Numbered from the stretch's first letter, positions 1-8,991 are shown. The stretch is DNA of 64,000 nucleotides from Hymenobacter daecheongensis DSM 21074 (GCF_900141805.1 NZ_FQYN01000009.1:161448-225447); one strand, 5' to 3'. Program-made: numbers and translations. The notes: generated by a model from the sequence alone, not told the origin.

Positions 1-525
1 CGCCTGCTTCTGGCGCACTTCCGAGTACTGCCGGATGTAGCGCAGCCGCAGCATGAGCTGGTTGAACGAGTCGGCCGCGAACAGAAACATGATGCGGTTA
101 TAGCTATTGGCCGTTTTCGACGAGGCGTAAATCAGCCGGGCATACTCGGCTTTCAACTGGGCCAGGCTCTGCTGGGTTTGCTGCACCTGCGTGGCCGTCT
201 GCCGCACATCCGACTCGATATATTGCAGCTCGGAGGAAATGGTTTTGATGACGCTTTTCTGCACCGTTAGCTTTTCCTTCAGCGCGTTGAGCTGGCCCAG
301 CGAGGCCTGTTTCTGCTTCTGGGTCTGTTCCAGAATGCGGCTGGTTTCGCGGATGCGGCGCAGATTGGCCCGCCGCTCGCGCTCCAGCTGGGCCTTGCTC
401 TTTTTGGGGCTGGTGGTGGTTTTAGCGCGCTGGCGCTGCTGGGCCAGCGTCGCTTCGCCCTGACCAACCAACACCAGCAGGACCACCAGCAGGGAGGCTA
501 CCGCCCGGCTACTTTTTGCGCACAT
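1..525 (-). CDS. envC: EnvC-like murein hydrolase activator, N-terminal part (cut by window start)
   Basis: The reading frame is open from an ATG at 525 to the first base of the window, giving 175 residues with no stop. It begins with a hydrophobic signal-like segment (LLVVLLVLVG) ending near ATLAQ, followed by a long charged coiled coil (KAQLERERRANLRRIRE, then heptad-like Q/L/K repeats) and the phrase RIMFLFAADSFNQLMLRLRYIRQY, typical of the coiled-coil part of EnvC/NlpD-type proteins that carry a C-terminal LytM (M23) domain. That domain would lie outside the window. Family members control cell-wall amidases in the periplasm. The start overlaps the end of the upstream DUF4292 gene by 17 nt, which implies translational coupling. 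The family call is firm on coiled-coil character but the diagnostic domain is not visible. Confidence 0.8.
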   Translation of the reverse strand, partial: MCAKSSRAVASLLVVLLVLVGQGEATLAQQRQRAKTTTSPKKSKAQLERERRANLRRIRETSRILEQTQKQKQASLGQLNALKEKLTVQKSVIKTISSELQYIESDVRQTATQVQQTQQSLAQLKAEYARLIYASSKTANSYNRIMFLFAADSFNQLMLRLRYIRQYSEVRQKQA

Positions 526-1276
526 AGCCTTTGGGAACCGAGAAAGGGAAGGCCAGCCGCTCTTTGTCCACGTCGACGTTGCGGTAGTTGATGGTGAGGG
601 TGGAGGCTGCGCCCTTGGTGGGCTGCGCCTTCACCACCGTGCCGTAGGCAAACTGCACCATTGAGTTTTCCAGGGCCCGGAAATCGGAATAATCAGCTGA
701 AAACCGGTTCTGCGTGGCCGAGTCTACTACCGAGAGCTGGGTCATGCGGCCGCGGGCCAGCTCGATGAGCTGGGTAATGAGCACGCTGGCCTGATTGAAC
801 TGCACTTTCTGGCTGGCATTTTCCGTCAGCACGGTGGGCGTGGAGCCGGCCGGGGCCGTGATGTAATTGCCCAGCAGCGCGGCCTGCACCTGCTCAAACG
901 TGACGGGCACGTTCAGGCGCTTGCTCAGATAGTCGAAATTGCCGGCGTAGTATTCGCGCTGCAGGTAGTTGAGCACCTGAATGGAGTCGCGGGTGATGTA
1001 GGCCCGCACGCCCTCAATGCCCAACGACACCGACAGCCAGATCACGCTGTCCTTGCGCATGCGCAGGCTCAGGTTGGCGGTTTGCTGCACGCCGGGCATG
1101 TCCACTTTTATCTTGCCTTTGGCCTTCAGATACCGGAAGTCCACGTTGGTGGCCTTCACCATTTCGGCGGCTTTGGCTGGGGTCATCCGGCCGGTATTGG
1201 CGGGTACAATTTTGGGGCTACAGCCCCCCAGTACCACGCCCAGCCACAGCAGGACCAGCAAAAAGCACTTATTCAT
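509..1276 (-). CDS. DUF4292 family lipoprotein (LolA/LolB-like fold)
   Basis: The 255-residue protein starts with MNKCFLLVLLWLGVVLGGCS, a lipoprotein signal with the lipobox LGGC, so the mature protein begins at that Cys and is probably outer-membrane anchored. The body (FRYLKAKGKIKVDMPG, then alternating strands such as LSLRMRKDSVIWLSVS) matches DUF4292, a Bacteroidota family related in fold to the lipoprotein carriers LolA/LolB; a role in moving lipoproteins or other lipids is inference. An upstream in-frame start exists at 1306, but ATG 1276 overlaps the stop of the TPR gene (TATGAATAA) and gives the proper lipobox spacing. It sits between the TPR protein and the EnvC-like gene and overlaps both, so all three are probably co-translated. 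Confidence 0.88.
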   Translation of the reverse strand: MNKCFLLVLLWLGVVLGGCSPKIVPANTGRMTPAKAAEMVKATNVDFRYLKAKGKIKVDMPGVQQTANLSLRMRKDSVIWLSVSLGIEGVRAYITRDSIQVLNYLQREYYAGNFDYLSKRLNVPVTFEQVQAALLGNYITAPAGSTPTVLTENASQKVQFNQASVLITQLIELARGRMTQLSVVDSATQNRFSADYSDFRALENSMVQFAYGTVVKAQPTKGAASTLTINYRNVDVDKERLAFPFSVPKGYVRKK

Positions 1277-3071
1277 AAAGCTTACTGTCTTTGATTTTGC
1301 GGTCAATCTGATTCGATGCCCCGCCTGTTTTCTTGGCCCGCAGCCACTCCGCCAGCGCCCGATCAGTTTCGCCCAGCTGGAACAGCACGTCGCCGTAGTG
1401 CTCGATTACGGTGCCGTCGGAGGTAGTTTTGAGGGCTTTTTCCAAGTTGGTACGCGCCCCGGCGTAGTCCTTCAGCTTATATAGCACCCAGGCATACGTG
1501 TCGAGGTAGGTGTCGTTGTCGGGGAACTGCTTCACCAGCTTGCCCGACATTTCCTTGGCCTTGTCCAGCTTTTCGCCCCTCAGCGACAAAAAGTAGCTGT
1601 AGTTGTTCAGGGCCTGCGCGTTGTTGGCATCGAAGGCCAGCGCCGCATCATAGGCCGCATCCGACTTGGCGTGCTCCTTCACCTCGTGGTAGGCATCGCC
1701 GAGCTGGGTGTCAATCTGCACCAGCAGCTCGGGGTTGTCGAGGGCCAGCTTGCGGCCGTATTCCAGCGCCTTGATGCCCTTGGCCGTCTGCTTGTTCATC
1801 ATCAGCGCCACGCCGTTGTAGTACCACAGCGGCGCCTGGTTCGGAAACAGCTCCAGGGCCCGGTCGGTGTGGCGCAGCAGCGAGTCTACCTGGTTCAGCT
1901 CGGCATCGATGAGCACCACCTGCTGCCAGATCTGAAACTTGGAGTTATCCAGCCGGATGGCTTTCAAGTAGGAGTCGCGCGCGTCCTTCTTGTGGTCGGT
2001 CAGGGTCTGAATGTCGCCGGCAATGGAAAAGGCCTTGGCCTCCTTCGGGTGCACGCGGGTGGTAATGGCGGCCAGCTCCAGGGCCGTCTGGCCCAGCGCG
2101 GGGTTGGGCAGCTGCTTAATGTAGTCGAGCAGGATGCGCACCTTCTCGTCGATGTCCAGGGCGGGGCTCTCAAAGGCCAGCTTGATCTGCTTCTCCGACT
2201 CGGCCGGATTGGCCTGCTGCCGGTAAATATCGGCCAGAATCATGCGGGCCTGGGGGTTGTCGGAGTCCTGACGCAGGGCCTGCTCGGCCACCCGAATGGC
2301 ATCGGGCAGGCGGTTGTTGGAGGCGTACATCTCGGCCTGCGCAATGACGTAGCGCACCTCGTCGGGGTTGGCCTTTATCAGCGCCTCGCCTTCCTGCAGG
2401 GCCTTGTCGAGGTTGTTCTGCTTGAGGTAGATCTGCTGCTTCTTGAACGACACCTCATCCAGGGGCCCAAACTGCTTCTCAGCCTGCTCAAACGTGGCCA
2501 GCGCCTCATTCAGCTTGCCCTGGGCCATATACAGGTCGGCCAGGTTGAAAAGGTAGTAGCCCGAGTCGGGCACGTCCCGGATCAGGCTGGCGTAGACTTT
2601 GGCGGCCTGGTCGTACTGCTTCTGGGATGCGTAAATCTGGGCCAGCAGCAGGTAATAGTAGGCGTTTTTGGTGTCGAGCTTCACGGCCACCAGCGCGAAG
2701 TTGGTGGCATCTTTCAGGTTGCCGCTCAGCAGGTTGGTTTCGGCAATCTTGTAGTTGATGGCCGCGTTGGTCGGGTTCAGGGCGTAGGCTTTCAGCAGCC
2801 GCTCCAGGGCCTTGTTGTAGTCTTCGAGCAGCACAAATTTCACGCCCTCCACAAAAAAGGCCTCGCTCATCTCACGGTCTTTCTCCGAAAGCACGCGCAC
2901 CTGCTGGCGGGCAATATCCAGCTCGGCCCGCCGCGCCAGCTCCTTCCGCTCGCGCCGGGTTAGCCGGAGCGGCTTGGGGGCAGAGGCCTCGGGCACGGGC
3001 TGCTGGGCATACCCCGGCGCGGCCAGCAGCAGGCTCAGCACGAAGAAAAAAAGAACCCTCACTCGACTCAT
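1269..3071 (-). CDS. Secreted tetratricopeptide-repeat (TPR) protein
   Basis: The 600-residue protein has a signal peptide (MSRVRVLFFFVLSLLLAAPG, cleavage near YAQQ) and then about a dozen TPR-like helix pairs, for example VEGVKFVLLEDYNKALERL, YYLLLAQIYASQKQYDQAA and YYLFNLADLYMAQGKLNEA. TPR arrays are protein-interaction scaffolds; no catalytic domain is visible. An upstream in-frame start at 3131 would put about 20 residues before the signal peptide, so ATG 3071 is preferred. Its stop overlaps the start of the DUF4292 lipoprotein, and the group nucleotidyltransferase-TPR-DUF4292-EnvC runs on one strand with small gaps, pointing to an envelope-assembly operon. The specific partner is unknown. 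Confidence 0.9.
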   Translation of the reverse strand: MSRVRVLFFFVLSLLLAAPGYAQQPVPEASAPKPLRLTRRERKELARRAELDIARQQVRVLSEKDREMSEAFFVEGVKFVLLEDYNKALERLLKAYALNPTNAAINYKIAETNLLSGNLKDATNFALVAVKLDTKNAYYYLLLAQIYASQKQYDQAAKVYASLIRDVPDSGYYLFNLADLYMAQGKLNEALATFEQAEKQFGPLDEVSFKKQQIYLKQNNLDKALQEGEALIKANPDEVRYVIAQAEMYASNNRLPDAIRVAEQALRQDSDNPQARMILADIYRQQANPAESEKQIKLAFESPALDIDEKVRILLDYIKQLPNPALGQTALELAAITTRVHPKEAKAFSIAGDIQTLTDHKKDARDSYLKAIRLDNSKFQIWQQVVLIDAELNQVDSLLRHTDRALELFPNQAPLWYYNGVALMMNKQTAKGIKALEYGRKLALDNPELLVQIDTQLGDAYHEVKEHAKSDAAYDAALAFDANNAQALNNYSYFLSLRGEKLDKAKEMSGKLVKQFPDNDTYLDTYAWVLYKLKDYAGARTNLEKALKTTSDGTVIEHYGDVLFQLGETDRALAEWLRAKKTGGASNQIDRKIKDSKLYE

Positions 3072-3182
3072 GGAAGCAGTAGCACGGACGACAAGCCGCC
3101 GTTTGAAAAAGGAATTACCCCAAAGAAACAACTCTGCGGACAGATACCCGCGCTACTGCTAACATCCGGAGCCGGAAAAATA

Positions 3183-4193
3183 TCACACGCGCAGTGTGTT
3201 GTAGTCGCCCAGGCTCAAGTCGTTGGGGGTGCCGGTCACGGTGGCGTGGTTGCCCACCATCGAGTTGGTCACGTTGGCATGCAGCAGCGTAGCCGACTGC
3301 TGCACAATGGAATTAGACACCACCGAGCTGCGCACGTTGCTCTGCGCGCCCAGCGAAACGTGCGGCCCCACCACCGAATCGGTGATAATGGCGCCTTCAC
3401 CGATGTACACGGGCGGAATCAGCACGCTGTTGGTCACTTTGGCCGACGTGGCCACCAGCTCCTCGCCGCGTTCCTGCAGGTACTCGAGGTAGCGCTGATT
3501 GGTAAACACCGTCGCGTCCTTGTTGCCACAGTCGAGCCACTCCGTCACGCGGCCGGGCACGAAGGTGGTGCCCTTGTTTTTCATGTTTTCCAGGGCGTTG
3601 GTGAGCTGGTACTCGCCTTTGTCCATAATGTTATTGTCGAGCAGGAACTGCAGCTCGTCGCGCAGGTACTGGCCGTCCTGGAAGTAGTAGATGCCGATGA
3701 TGGCAAGGTCGGAAACGAATTCCTGGGGCTTCTCCACGAAGTCCGTAATCTGGCCCTGGGCATCGAGTTTCACCACGCCGAACGGCTTGGGGTCGTCCAC
3801 GCGCTGCACCCAGATGGTGCCGGCAGCGGAACTGTCGAGGACGAAATCAGCCTTGAACAGCGTATCGGCGAAAGCTACCACCAGCGGCCCGCTGAGCGAC
3901 TCTTTGGCGCACAAAATGGCGTGGGCCGTGCCCAGCGGCTCATCCTGGTACACTATGGTGCCCTTCGCGCCTACCGATTCGGCAATGGCCACCAAGCTTT
4001 TCTCCACGGCCTCGCCGAAGCGGCCAATGATGAACGCCACTTCGTCCACTTGCTCGCCGCATACCTTGGCAATATCCTCCACCAGGCGCTGCACGATGGG
4101 CTTACCGGCAATCGGAATCAGGGGCTTGGGAACGGTGAGCGTGTGCGGGCGCATGCGCTTGCCCATGCCGGCCATCGGGACGATAATCTTCAT
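3183..4193 (-). CDS. Sugar-phosphate nucleotidyltransferase with C-terminal left-handed beta-helix
   Basis: The 336-residue protein opens with the nucleotide-binding signature of the RmlA/GlmU family (VPMAGMGKRMRPHTLTVPKPL, Gly-rich loop with R13 and a KP pair). It continues through a Rossmann-like transferase domain (ILCAKESLSGPLVVAFADTLF) to a hexapeptide-repeat tail (IGEGAIITDSVVGPHVSLGAQ) that folds as a left-handed beta-helix. Such enzymes make NDP-sugars (dTDP-glucose, GDP-mannose or UDP-GlcNAc types) from sugar 1-phosphate and NTP in the cytoplasm; the exact sugar and base cannot be told from the sequence. Its neighbour two genes upstream is a polysaccharide flippase, consistent with surface glycan synthesis. 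Start codon and length fit the family. Confidence 0.9.
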   Translation of the reverse strand: MKIIVPMAGMGKRMRPHTLTVPKPLIPIAGKPIVQRLVEDIAKVCGEQVDEVAFIIGRFGEAVEKSLVAIAESVGAKGTIVYQDEPLGTAHAILCAKESLSGPLVVAFADTLFKADFVLDSSAAGTIWVQRVDDPKPFGVVKLDAQGQITDFVEKPQEFVSDLAIIGIYYFQDGQYLRDELQFLLDNNIMDKGEYQLTNALENMKNKGTTFVPGRVTEWLDCGNKDATVFTNQRYLEYLQERGEELVATSAKVTNSVLIPPVYIGEGAIITDSVVGPHVSLGAQSNVRSSVVSNSIVQQSATLLHANVTNSMVGNHATVTGTPNDLSLGDYNTLRV

Positions 4194-4341
4194 GAATGTT
4201 GAATTTTAGATGTTGGATGTTGAATGTGGGGAAACGCTGGACGTTGAGTGTTGAGTTTTAAGTGTTGGATGAGCTGCCGGCCCTGTTTGCTTTAAATTTC
4301 CGTCTTGTTCATTCAACATTCAACCCTCAAAATTCAACATT
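4194..4341. repeat. Degenerate ATGTTGAAT short-period inverted repeat filling an operon gap
   Basis: The spacer between dut and the nucleotidyltransferase starts just after the ATG of one gene with repeated TGTTGAAT/TGTTGGAT units (about 4196-4265) and ends at the dut stop with the complementary ATTCAACATTCAAC units (about 4312-4340). The two sides can fold back on each other. No gene is present. Confidence 0.7.
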
Positions 4342-4776
4342 TCATTGCACGCCGGTGCTGCCGTAGCCGCCGGTGCCGCGCTGGGTTTCAGTTAGCGTTT
4401 CGGCGGGCTGCCACTGCACCGTTTCGTGCCGGGCTACCACCAGCTGCGCGATTCGCTCCCCGTCCTGCACTACGAATTCCTGATCGGAGAGATTAACCAG
4501 CAGCACCTTCAACTCGCCCCGGTAGTCGGCATCGATGGTGCCGGGGCTGTTGACGATGCCGATACCGTGCTTATAGGCCAGACCGCTGCGGGGCCGCACC
4601 TGCATTTCGTAGCCCACCGGAATTTCCAGAAACAGGCCCGTCGGGATGAGGGCGCGCTGCAGGGGCTTCAACGTAACGGGCTCCGCGAGGTTGGCCCGTA
4701 CATCCAGGCCGGCGGCGTGGGCGGTCTGATACTCGGGCAGCGGGTGGCGGGAGCGGTTCAGGACGGGAATGTGCAT
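4342..4776 (-). CDS. dut: dUTP diphosphatase
   Basis: This 144-residue protein is a trimeric-type dUTPase that hydrolyses dUTP to dUMP and pyrophosphate, keeping uracil out of DNA and supplying dUMP for thymidylate synthesis. The five family motifs are visible: HAAGLDVRA (motif 1), RPRSGLAYKHGI (motif 2), the uracil-binding hairpin NSPGTIDADYRGE (motif 3, with the catalytic Asp), GERIAQLVV (motif 4) and the Gly-rich C-terminal RGTGGYGSTG (motif 5). ATG 4776 gives the usual family length; nine extra in-frame codons reach back to 4803. A TATCTTTG -7 element lies at 4801-4808 on the minus strand, so an internal promoter here is likely even though the gene sits inside a same-strand cluster. Confidence 0.97.
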   Translation of the reverse strand: MHIPVLNRSRHPLPEYQTAHAAGLDVRANLAEPVTLKPLQRALIPTGLFLEIPVGYEMQVRPRSGLAYKHGIGIVNSPGTIDADYRGELKVLLVNLSDQEFVVQDGERIAQLVVARHETVQWQPAETLTETQRGTGGYGSTGVQ

Positions 4777-4867
4777 CGGCAACAAGGCAGTTTGGGCGAG
4801 CAAAGATAACCCGCGCGGGGATAGGGTTTTGGAAAGGCGAAGTATGATTGGAAAGGCCGATTCGCCC

Positions 4868-6376
4868 TCACGCCACCGGCAATCCGGCCTTACGGGGCCG
4901 CTCCACCAGAAAAATGAGGCCGGCGAAGACTGTGCACAGGCCCAGGTGAAAAGCGTGCCGCAGCCAATAGTCCGGCACGGGCAGCAGCCAGCCCACGGCC
5001 ACTACAGCCACGGCCAGCGCCAGCCACAGGCCCAGCCGCGCCATCGGGTACGGAATGGGGTAATGCTTATTGCCCAGCACCCAGCACACTACGGCCATCA
5101 TAAAGTAGCAGGCCAGCGTGGTGAGGGCGCAGCCCATGTAGCCGATGAGCGGAATCAGGAAAAAGTTGAGCAGAATGGTGAGGGCCGCGCCGCCGAAGCT
5201 GATGTAGGTGCCGAAATAGGTTTTGTCAGTGAGCTTGAACCACACCGCCAGGTTGTAGTACATGCCCAGAAACAGGTTGGCCAGCAGTAGCACGGGCACG
5301 ATATCCAGCCCGGCGCGGTACTCGGGCCGGCCCAGCAGAAACCGCGCGAAATCCTCCGCGTTCAGGCTCACGAACACGAAAATAAACGCGCAGCACAGCG
5401 TGAACCACTTCAGAATGAGGGCAAACGTGGCCGGCGAGTTCTTCTCCGTCGATTGAGCAAAGAAGAACGGCTCGGCCGCGTAGCGGAAGGCTTGAATGAC
5501 GAGCGTCATGAACATGGCAAACTTATAGCAGGCCCCGTAGATGCCCACCGCCGTCATGTTCGACTGGCCGGGGTAGAAGCCCTCGGGCAGCCAGTACTTG
5601 AGCAGCGGCCGGTCCAGCGTCTCGTTTACCATGCCGGCCAGGCCCATCAGCATGAGCGGGTAGGCATACTTCAGCATCGGCCGCAGCACTCCGAAATCGA
5701 GCCGGAAGCGGAAGTCGCTCAGTTCGCGCCACAGCAGCGGAATGTATAAGGTATTGGCTATCAGGTTGGCCAGAAACACATAGCCCACGCCTAAATCAGG
5801 ATTGTACACGGCCGCCACCAGCGGGCGCAGATGCGGCAGGTACTGGCCCGCGTGCACGTCGCGGCAGAGCACGATGAAGAACAGGTTCAGGCCCACGTTC
5901 ACCAGAATGTTCAGAAACCGCACCGCGGCCACCTTTTTAGCCTTGTTTTCCAGCCGCAGCCGGGCAAAAGGAATGGCCGTGGCCGCGTCTACGCCCATCA
6001 CCAGCGCCAGCCACACAATGTATTGCTCCTGCCCCGGCGGATAGTGCAGCACCCGCGTGATGGGTCCGGCCAGCAGCAGCAGCAGCCCGCTGAGCACCGC
6101 GCTGCTTAGCAGCAGCAGGCTGAACACCTTGTTATAGAGCGCCTGCCGGTCGGCACCGGGCTGGTGGGCGAAGCGGAAATAAGTGGTTTCCATCCCGTAG
6201 GTAAACAGGATGTTGAGGAATGCCACGTACGAAAATAGCTCCGTGACCACGCCATACTCGGCGGCCGCAAACTTGCTCGTATACAGCGGCACCAGCAGAA
6301 ACGTCAGCACGCGGCCCAGAATACTGCTCACGCCATACACGGCGGTCTGGCCCGCCAGTTTTTTGGCAATACTCAT
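4868..6376 (-). CDS. Oligosaccharide flippase / polysaccharide biosynthesis membrane protein (MOP superfamily)
   Basis: The 502-residue protein has about 12-14 hydrophobic segments and the N-terminal phrase AGQTAVYGVSSILGRVLTFL (residues about 8-27), the hallmark first helix of Wzx/MviN-type flippases of the MOP superfamily. These proteins move lipid-linked oligosaccharides across the inner membrane during capsule, O-antigen or exopolysaccharide assembly. Loop residues are rich in Tyr/Arg and the C-terminus (VERPRKAGLPVA) is polar and cytoplasmic. The sugar nucleotidyltransferase downstream in the same cluster supports a glycan export role. Substrate cannot be predicted. Start ATG 6376 is the first Met before the conserved helix. 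Confidence 0.92.
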   Translation of the reverse strand: MSIAKKLAGQTAVYGVSSILGRVLTFLLVPLYTSKFAAAEYGVVTELFSYVAFLNILFTYGMETTYFRFAHQPGADRQALYNKVFSLLLLSSAVLSGLLLLLAGPITRVLHYPPGQEQYIVWLALVMGVDAATAIPFARLRLENKAKKVAAVRFLNILVNVGLNLFFIVLCRDVHAGQYLPHLRPLVAAVYNPDLGVGYVFLANLIANTLYIPLLWRELSDFRFRLDFGVLRPMLKYAYPLMLMGLAGMVNETLDRPLLKYWLPEGFYPGQSNMTAVGIYGACYKFAMFMTLVIQAFRYAAEPFFFAQSTEKNSPATFALILKWFTLCCAFIFVFVSLNAEDFARFLLGRPEYRAGLDIVPVLLLANLFLGMYYNLAVWFKLTDKTYFGTYISFGGAALTILLNFFLIPLIGYMGCALTTLACYFMMAVVCWVLGNKHYPIPYPMARLGLWLALAVAVVAVGWLLPVPDYWLRHAFHLGLCTVFAGLIFLVERPRKAGLPVA

Positions 6377-6381
6377 GTTTT

Positions 6382-6494
6382 CAATTAAAAATTGAGAATT
6401 AAAAAGGAAAAAATGCCCACCTGCCCGAGAAATCAGGCTGTTTGCTACTCCTCCCTCTCCACCTTTTTAATTTTTAATTCTCAACTTTTAATTG
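6382..6494. repeat. AT-rich inverted repeat spanning the crotonase-flippase gap
   Basis: The left arm (6382-6407, CAATTAAAAATTGAGAATTA and onward) and right arm (6462-6494) are near-perfect inverted copies. The right arm runs into the stop codon and last residues of the crotonase gene and the left arm ends 5 nt from the flippase ATG. It is strikingly AT-rich in a GC-rich neighbourhood. Confidence 0.75.
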
Positions 6495-7276
6495 CCCTTA
6501 AAAGCCGCCGGGCGCTTCTCCAAAAAGGCGGCAGTGCCTTCGCGGAAATCTTCGGTGCCGAAGGCGCGGCCGAACAGGTTGGCTTCGGTCTGGAAGCCGT
6601 GGCGCTCCTTGTCGTAGTAGGCATTCACGCAGTCAATCACCATGCCCACGGCCTGCGGAGCCTTGGTGAGAATGCGGGCCAGCAGCTGCCGGCAGAAGTC
6701 GAGCAGCTCGGCCTGGGGCACTACATGGTTCACCAGGCCCAGGCGCAGCGCCTCGTCGGCCTTGATGATGTCGGCGGTGAGCAGCAGCTCCAGGGCTTTG
6801 GCTTTGCCAATGAGCTGGGTGAGGCGCTGGGTGCCGCCGTAGCCCGGAATCAGGCCCAGATTCACCTCGGGCTGGCCGAAGCGGGCGTTGTCGGAGGCCA
6901 CGCGCAGGTGGCAGGCCATGGCCAGCTCGCAGCCGCCGCCCAGCGCGAAGCCATTCACGGCCGCAATGACGGGCTTGGTGCTTTCCTCAATCAGGCAGAA
7001 CGCCTCCTGGCCCTGCTCGGCGGCCCGCCGCCCGCTGATGTCGTTCAGCGCCGCTAGCTCCGAAATGTCGGCCCCGGCCACGAAGGCCTTCTCGCCGCTA
7101 CCCGTGATGATGATGCCGCGCACCTGCGGGTCGTCCAGCGCCGCTTGCATGGCCTGCCGGATTTCGGCGATGGTGGCCGCGTTCAGCGCGTTGAGCTTGC
7201 TGGGGCGGTTTAGGGTGATGGTGAGGATGCCGGAGGCGGCGTCGGGGGCGTAGAGCAGGTTTTCGAAAGTGGCCAT
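6488..7276 (-). CDS. Enoyl-CoA hydratase/isomerase family protein (crotonase)
   Basis: The 262-residue protein shows the crotonase fold signatures: N-terminal TLNRPSKLNALNAATIAE, oxyanion-hole region AFVAGADISEL (residues about 66-76), and the active-site block FALGGGCELAMACHLRVAS followed by FGQPEVNLGLIPGYGGTQRL. Glutamates in GCEL (about 114) and PEV (about 134) match the two catalytic Glu of hydratases, so syn-hydration of short-chain trans-2-enoyl-CoA in fatty-acid or butyrate-type metabolism is likely. Family members vary in reaction, so the exact substrate is open. ATG 7276 gives standard length; ten in-frame codons upstream are probably untranslated. A TATCTTTG -7 element lies at 7304-7311 on the minus strand. 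Confidence 0.93.
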   Translation of the reverse strand: MATFENLLYAPDAASGILTITLNRPSKLNALNAATIAEIRQAMQAALDDPQVRGIIITGSGEKAFVAGADISELAALNDISGRRAAEQGQEAFCLIEESTKPVIAAVNGFALGGGCELAMACHLRVASDNARFGQPEVNLGLIPGYGGTQRLTQLIGKAKALELLLTADIIKADEALRLGLVNHVVPQAELLDFCRQLLARILTKAPQAVGMVIDCVNAYYDKERHGFQTEANLFGRAFGTEDFREGTAAFLEKRPAAFKGN

Positions 7277-7525
7277 GAGCGCGGGAGCGTGAAAGAACGG
7301 GCGCAAAGATAGCGCAAAACCGCAGCCGTGCCGGTGGGCCAGCGCGGGCGTTTGGTCGGCCCCAAATAAGTATTAGCCCGGTTTAATACTTTGCTGGTCG
7401 AAACCAGCGGCCAGCTCCTAAGTGCCTGACTTACTTTTGTTCGGACTGGCAGACTTTCGTATCGGTGAATGTATATATTTACCCCCGCTGTCAATCTTTT
7501 TTTTCACTAAAACCACCGCGAGAAC

Positions 7526-7945
7526 ATGGGATTTGCCTCTGAGTTCAAAGAATTTGTTGCCAAAGGCAACGTCCTCGATCTGGCCGTGGGTGTCATTATC
7601 GGAGGCGCTTTCGGCAAAATCGTGACTTCCCTCACGGAGGACATTCTGCTGCCCATCATCGGCCTGGCCACCGGCGGGCTCGATTTCAAGAACTGGTTCT
7701 ATGCCCTCGACGGCAACAGCTACGACACGATGGAGAAGGCCAAAGCGGCCGGCGCGGCCACGCTCAACTTCGGCCTGTTTCTGAACGCCGTCATCTATTT
7801 CTTCATCATTGCCTTCTGCGTGTTCCTGATCGTCAGATTCGCTAACCGTTTCAAAAAACCGGCGGAAGTGGTGGTAGTAGACCCGGCCCCCACCAAAGAC
7901 CAGGCGCTGCTGATGGAAATCCGCGACGCGCTGCGCACCCGCTAG
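7526..7945 (+). CDS. mscL: Large-conductance mechanosensitive channel MscL
   Basis: The 139-residue protein is a pentameric inner-membrane channel that opens under membrane tension to release solutes after osmotic down-shock. The diagnostic N-terminal amphipathic helix plus first transmembrane pore helix is plain: GFASEFKEFVAKGNVLDLAV then GVIIGGAFGKIVTSLTEDIL. A periplasmic loop follows (DFKNWFYALDG), then TM2 (FGLFLNAVIYFFIIAFCVFL) and a charged cytoplasmic helix (TKDQALLMEIRDALRTR). Length is normal. A TAnnTTTG match (TACTTTTG, 7432-7439) lies about 87 nt upstream without a convincing -33 TTG. A strong terminator follows at 7968-8010. Confidence 0.97.
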   Translation: MGFASEFKEFVAKGNVLDLAVGVIIGGAFGKIVTSLTEDILLPIIGLATGGLDFKNWFYALDGNSYDTMEKAKAAGAATLNFGLFLNAVIYFFIIAFCVFLIVRFANRFKKPAEVVVVDPAPTKDQALLMEIRDALRTR

Positions 7946-7967
7946 TTGCGCCAAGCGTAGTAGTTTA

Positions 7968-8010
7968 GCCGGCCCGGCCTTCTTTTCGGAGGTCGGGCCG
8001 GCTTTATTTT
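7968..8010 (+). terminator. Rho-independent terminator of mscL
   Basis: The arms GCCGGCCCGGCC (7968-7979) and GGTCGGGCCGGC (7991-8002) pair with one G-U, followed by TTTATTTT. The next gene starts only 13 nt later. Confidence 0.88.
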
Positions 8011-8022
8011 ACTCCCTTCCCC

Positions 8023-8991
8023 ATGAAAAAACGCTACGCACTTTCCCTTTGTCTGCGCTTTCTGGTTATACTGCTGCTGGTGCCGCTGGCCGGCCGTGCC
8101 CAAACCTCCGAAACCACCGCTGCCGCCCCCGATACCGCTCAGGGCTGGCGGCGCGGCGGCGTGGGCACGCTCAACCTGAGTCAGGTGAGCCTGGTGAACT
8201 GGGCTCCGGGCGGCCAAAGCTCGCTCTCGGTGCTGGCCCTCGGCAACGTGTTTGCCCACCACCGCCGCGGCGACAATACCTTCGATACGTCCCTGGATCT
8301 GCTCTACGGCACGCTGAAAGCCGGCAAGGCCCGCATGCGCAAAAACGACGATAAGCTCGAATACAACGCCAAGTACGGCCACCAGTTTACCAAGGTGCTC
8401 TACTACGCCGCCCAGGTCAACGTCAAAACCCAGCTCACGCCCACCAAAGCCATTGAGAAGCCCGACTCGCTGCTGTCGGCCTTCTTCGCGCCGGCCTTCA
8501 TTCTGGCCTCCGTCGGCATCGACTACAAGCCCAACGACCAGCTTTCGGTGTTTCTGTCGCCCATCACCGGCAAGTTTACCGTGGTAGCCAACCAGACGCT
8601 GGCCGATGCCGGCGCGTTCGGCGTAGAGGCCGCCCGGCGCGGCCCCGATGGCCGCCCCCTTGCGGGCTCGGGCCAGCGGTTTCGGAGCGAGCTGGGGGCG
8701 TATCTGAACATAAAGTACCGCAAGCCGCTCTGGGAAAACGTGGTGTTTCAGACCAAGCTCGACCTGTTCAGCAACTACCTGCACAACCCGCAGAACATCG
8801 ACGTGAACTGGGAAAACCTCATCAGCTTCAAAGTCAACAAGTTCATCAGCAGCAGCATTGCCACCAATCTGGTGTACGACGACGACGTACTGGTGCCCCT
8901 CGACCGCAACGGCGACGGCGTGCCCGATGGTCGCGGCCGCCGCATTCAGTTCAAGGAAACCCTGGGTATCGGGCTCACCTACAAGTTTTAG
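8023..8991 (+). CDS. DUF3078 family outer-membrane beta-barrel-like protein
   Basis: The 322-residue protein has a signal peptide (LCLRFLVILLLVPLAGRAQ) and then the DUF3078 pattern: GWRRGGVGTLNLSQVSLVNW, repeated amphipathic strands, and a C-terminal Phe (GIGLTYKF), as expected for an outer-membrane barrel inserted by the BAM machinery. The family is widespread in Bacteroidota but its function is not established. The gene starts just after the mscL terminator, so it needs its own promoter; none of the consensus type is seen in the short gap. No cofactor or catalytic motif is visible. Confidence 0.88.
   Translation: MKKRYALSLCLRFLVILLLVPLAGRAQTSETTAAAPDTAQGWRRGGVGTLNLSQVSLVNWAPGGQSSLSVLALGNVFAHHRRGDNTFDTSLDLLYGTLKAGKARMRKNDDKLEYNAKYGHQFTKVLYYAAQVNVKTQLTPTKAIEKPDSLLSAFFAPAFILASVGIDYKPNDQLSVFLSPITGKFTVVANQTLADAGAFGVEAARRGPDGRPLAGSGQRFRSELGAYLNIKYRKPLWENVVFQTKLDLFSNYLHNPQNIDVNWENLISFKVNKFISSSIATNLVYDDDVLVPLDRNGDGVPDGRGRRIQFKETLGIGLTYKF

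Noticed and set aside
7393..7408. Hairpin GCTGGT-CGAA-ACCAGC before mscL
   Set aside because: The stem is short (6 bp) with no U-run and no adjacent feature that needs it.
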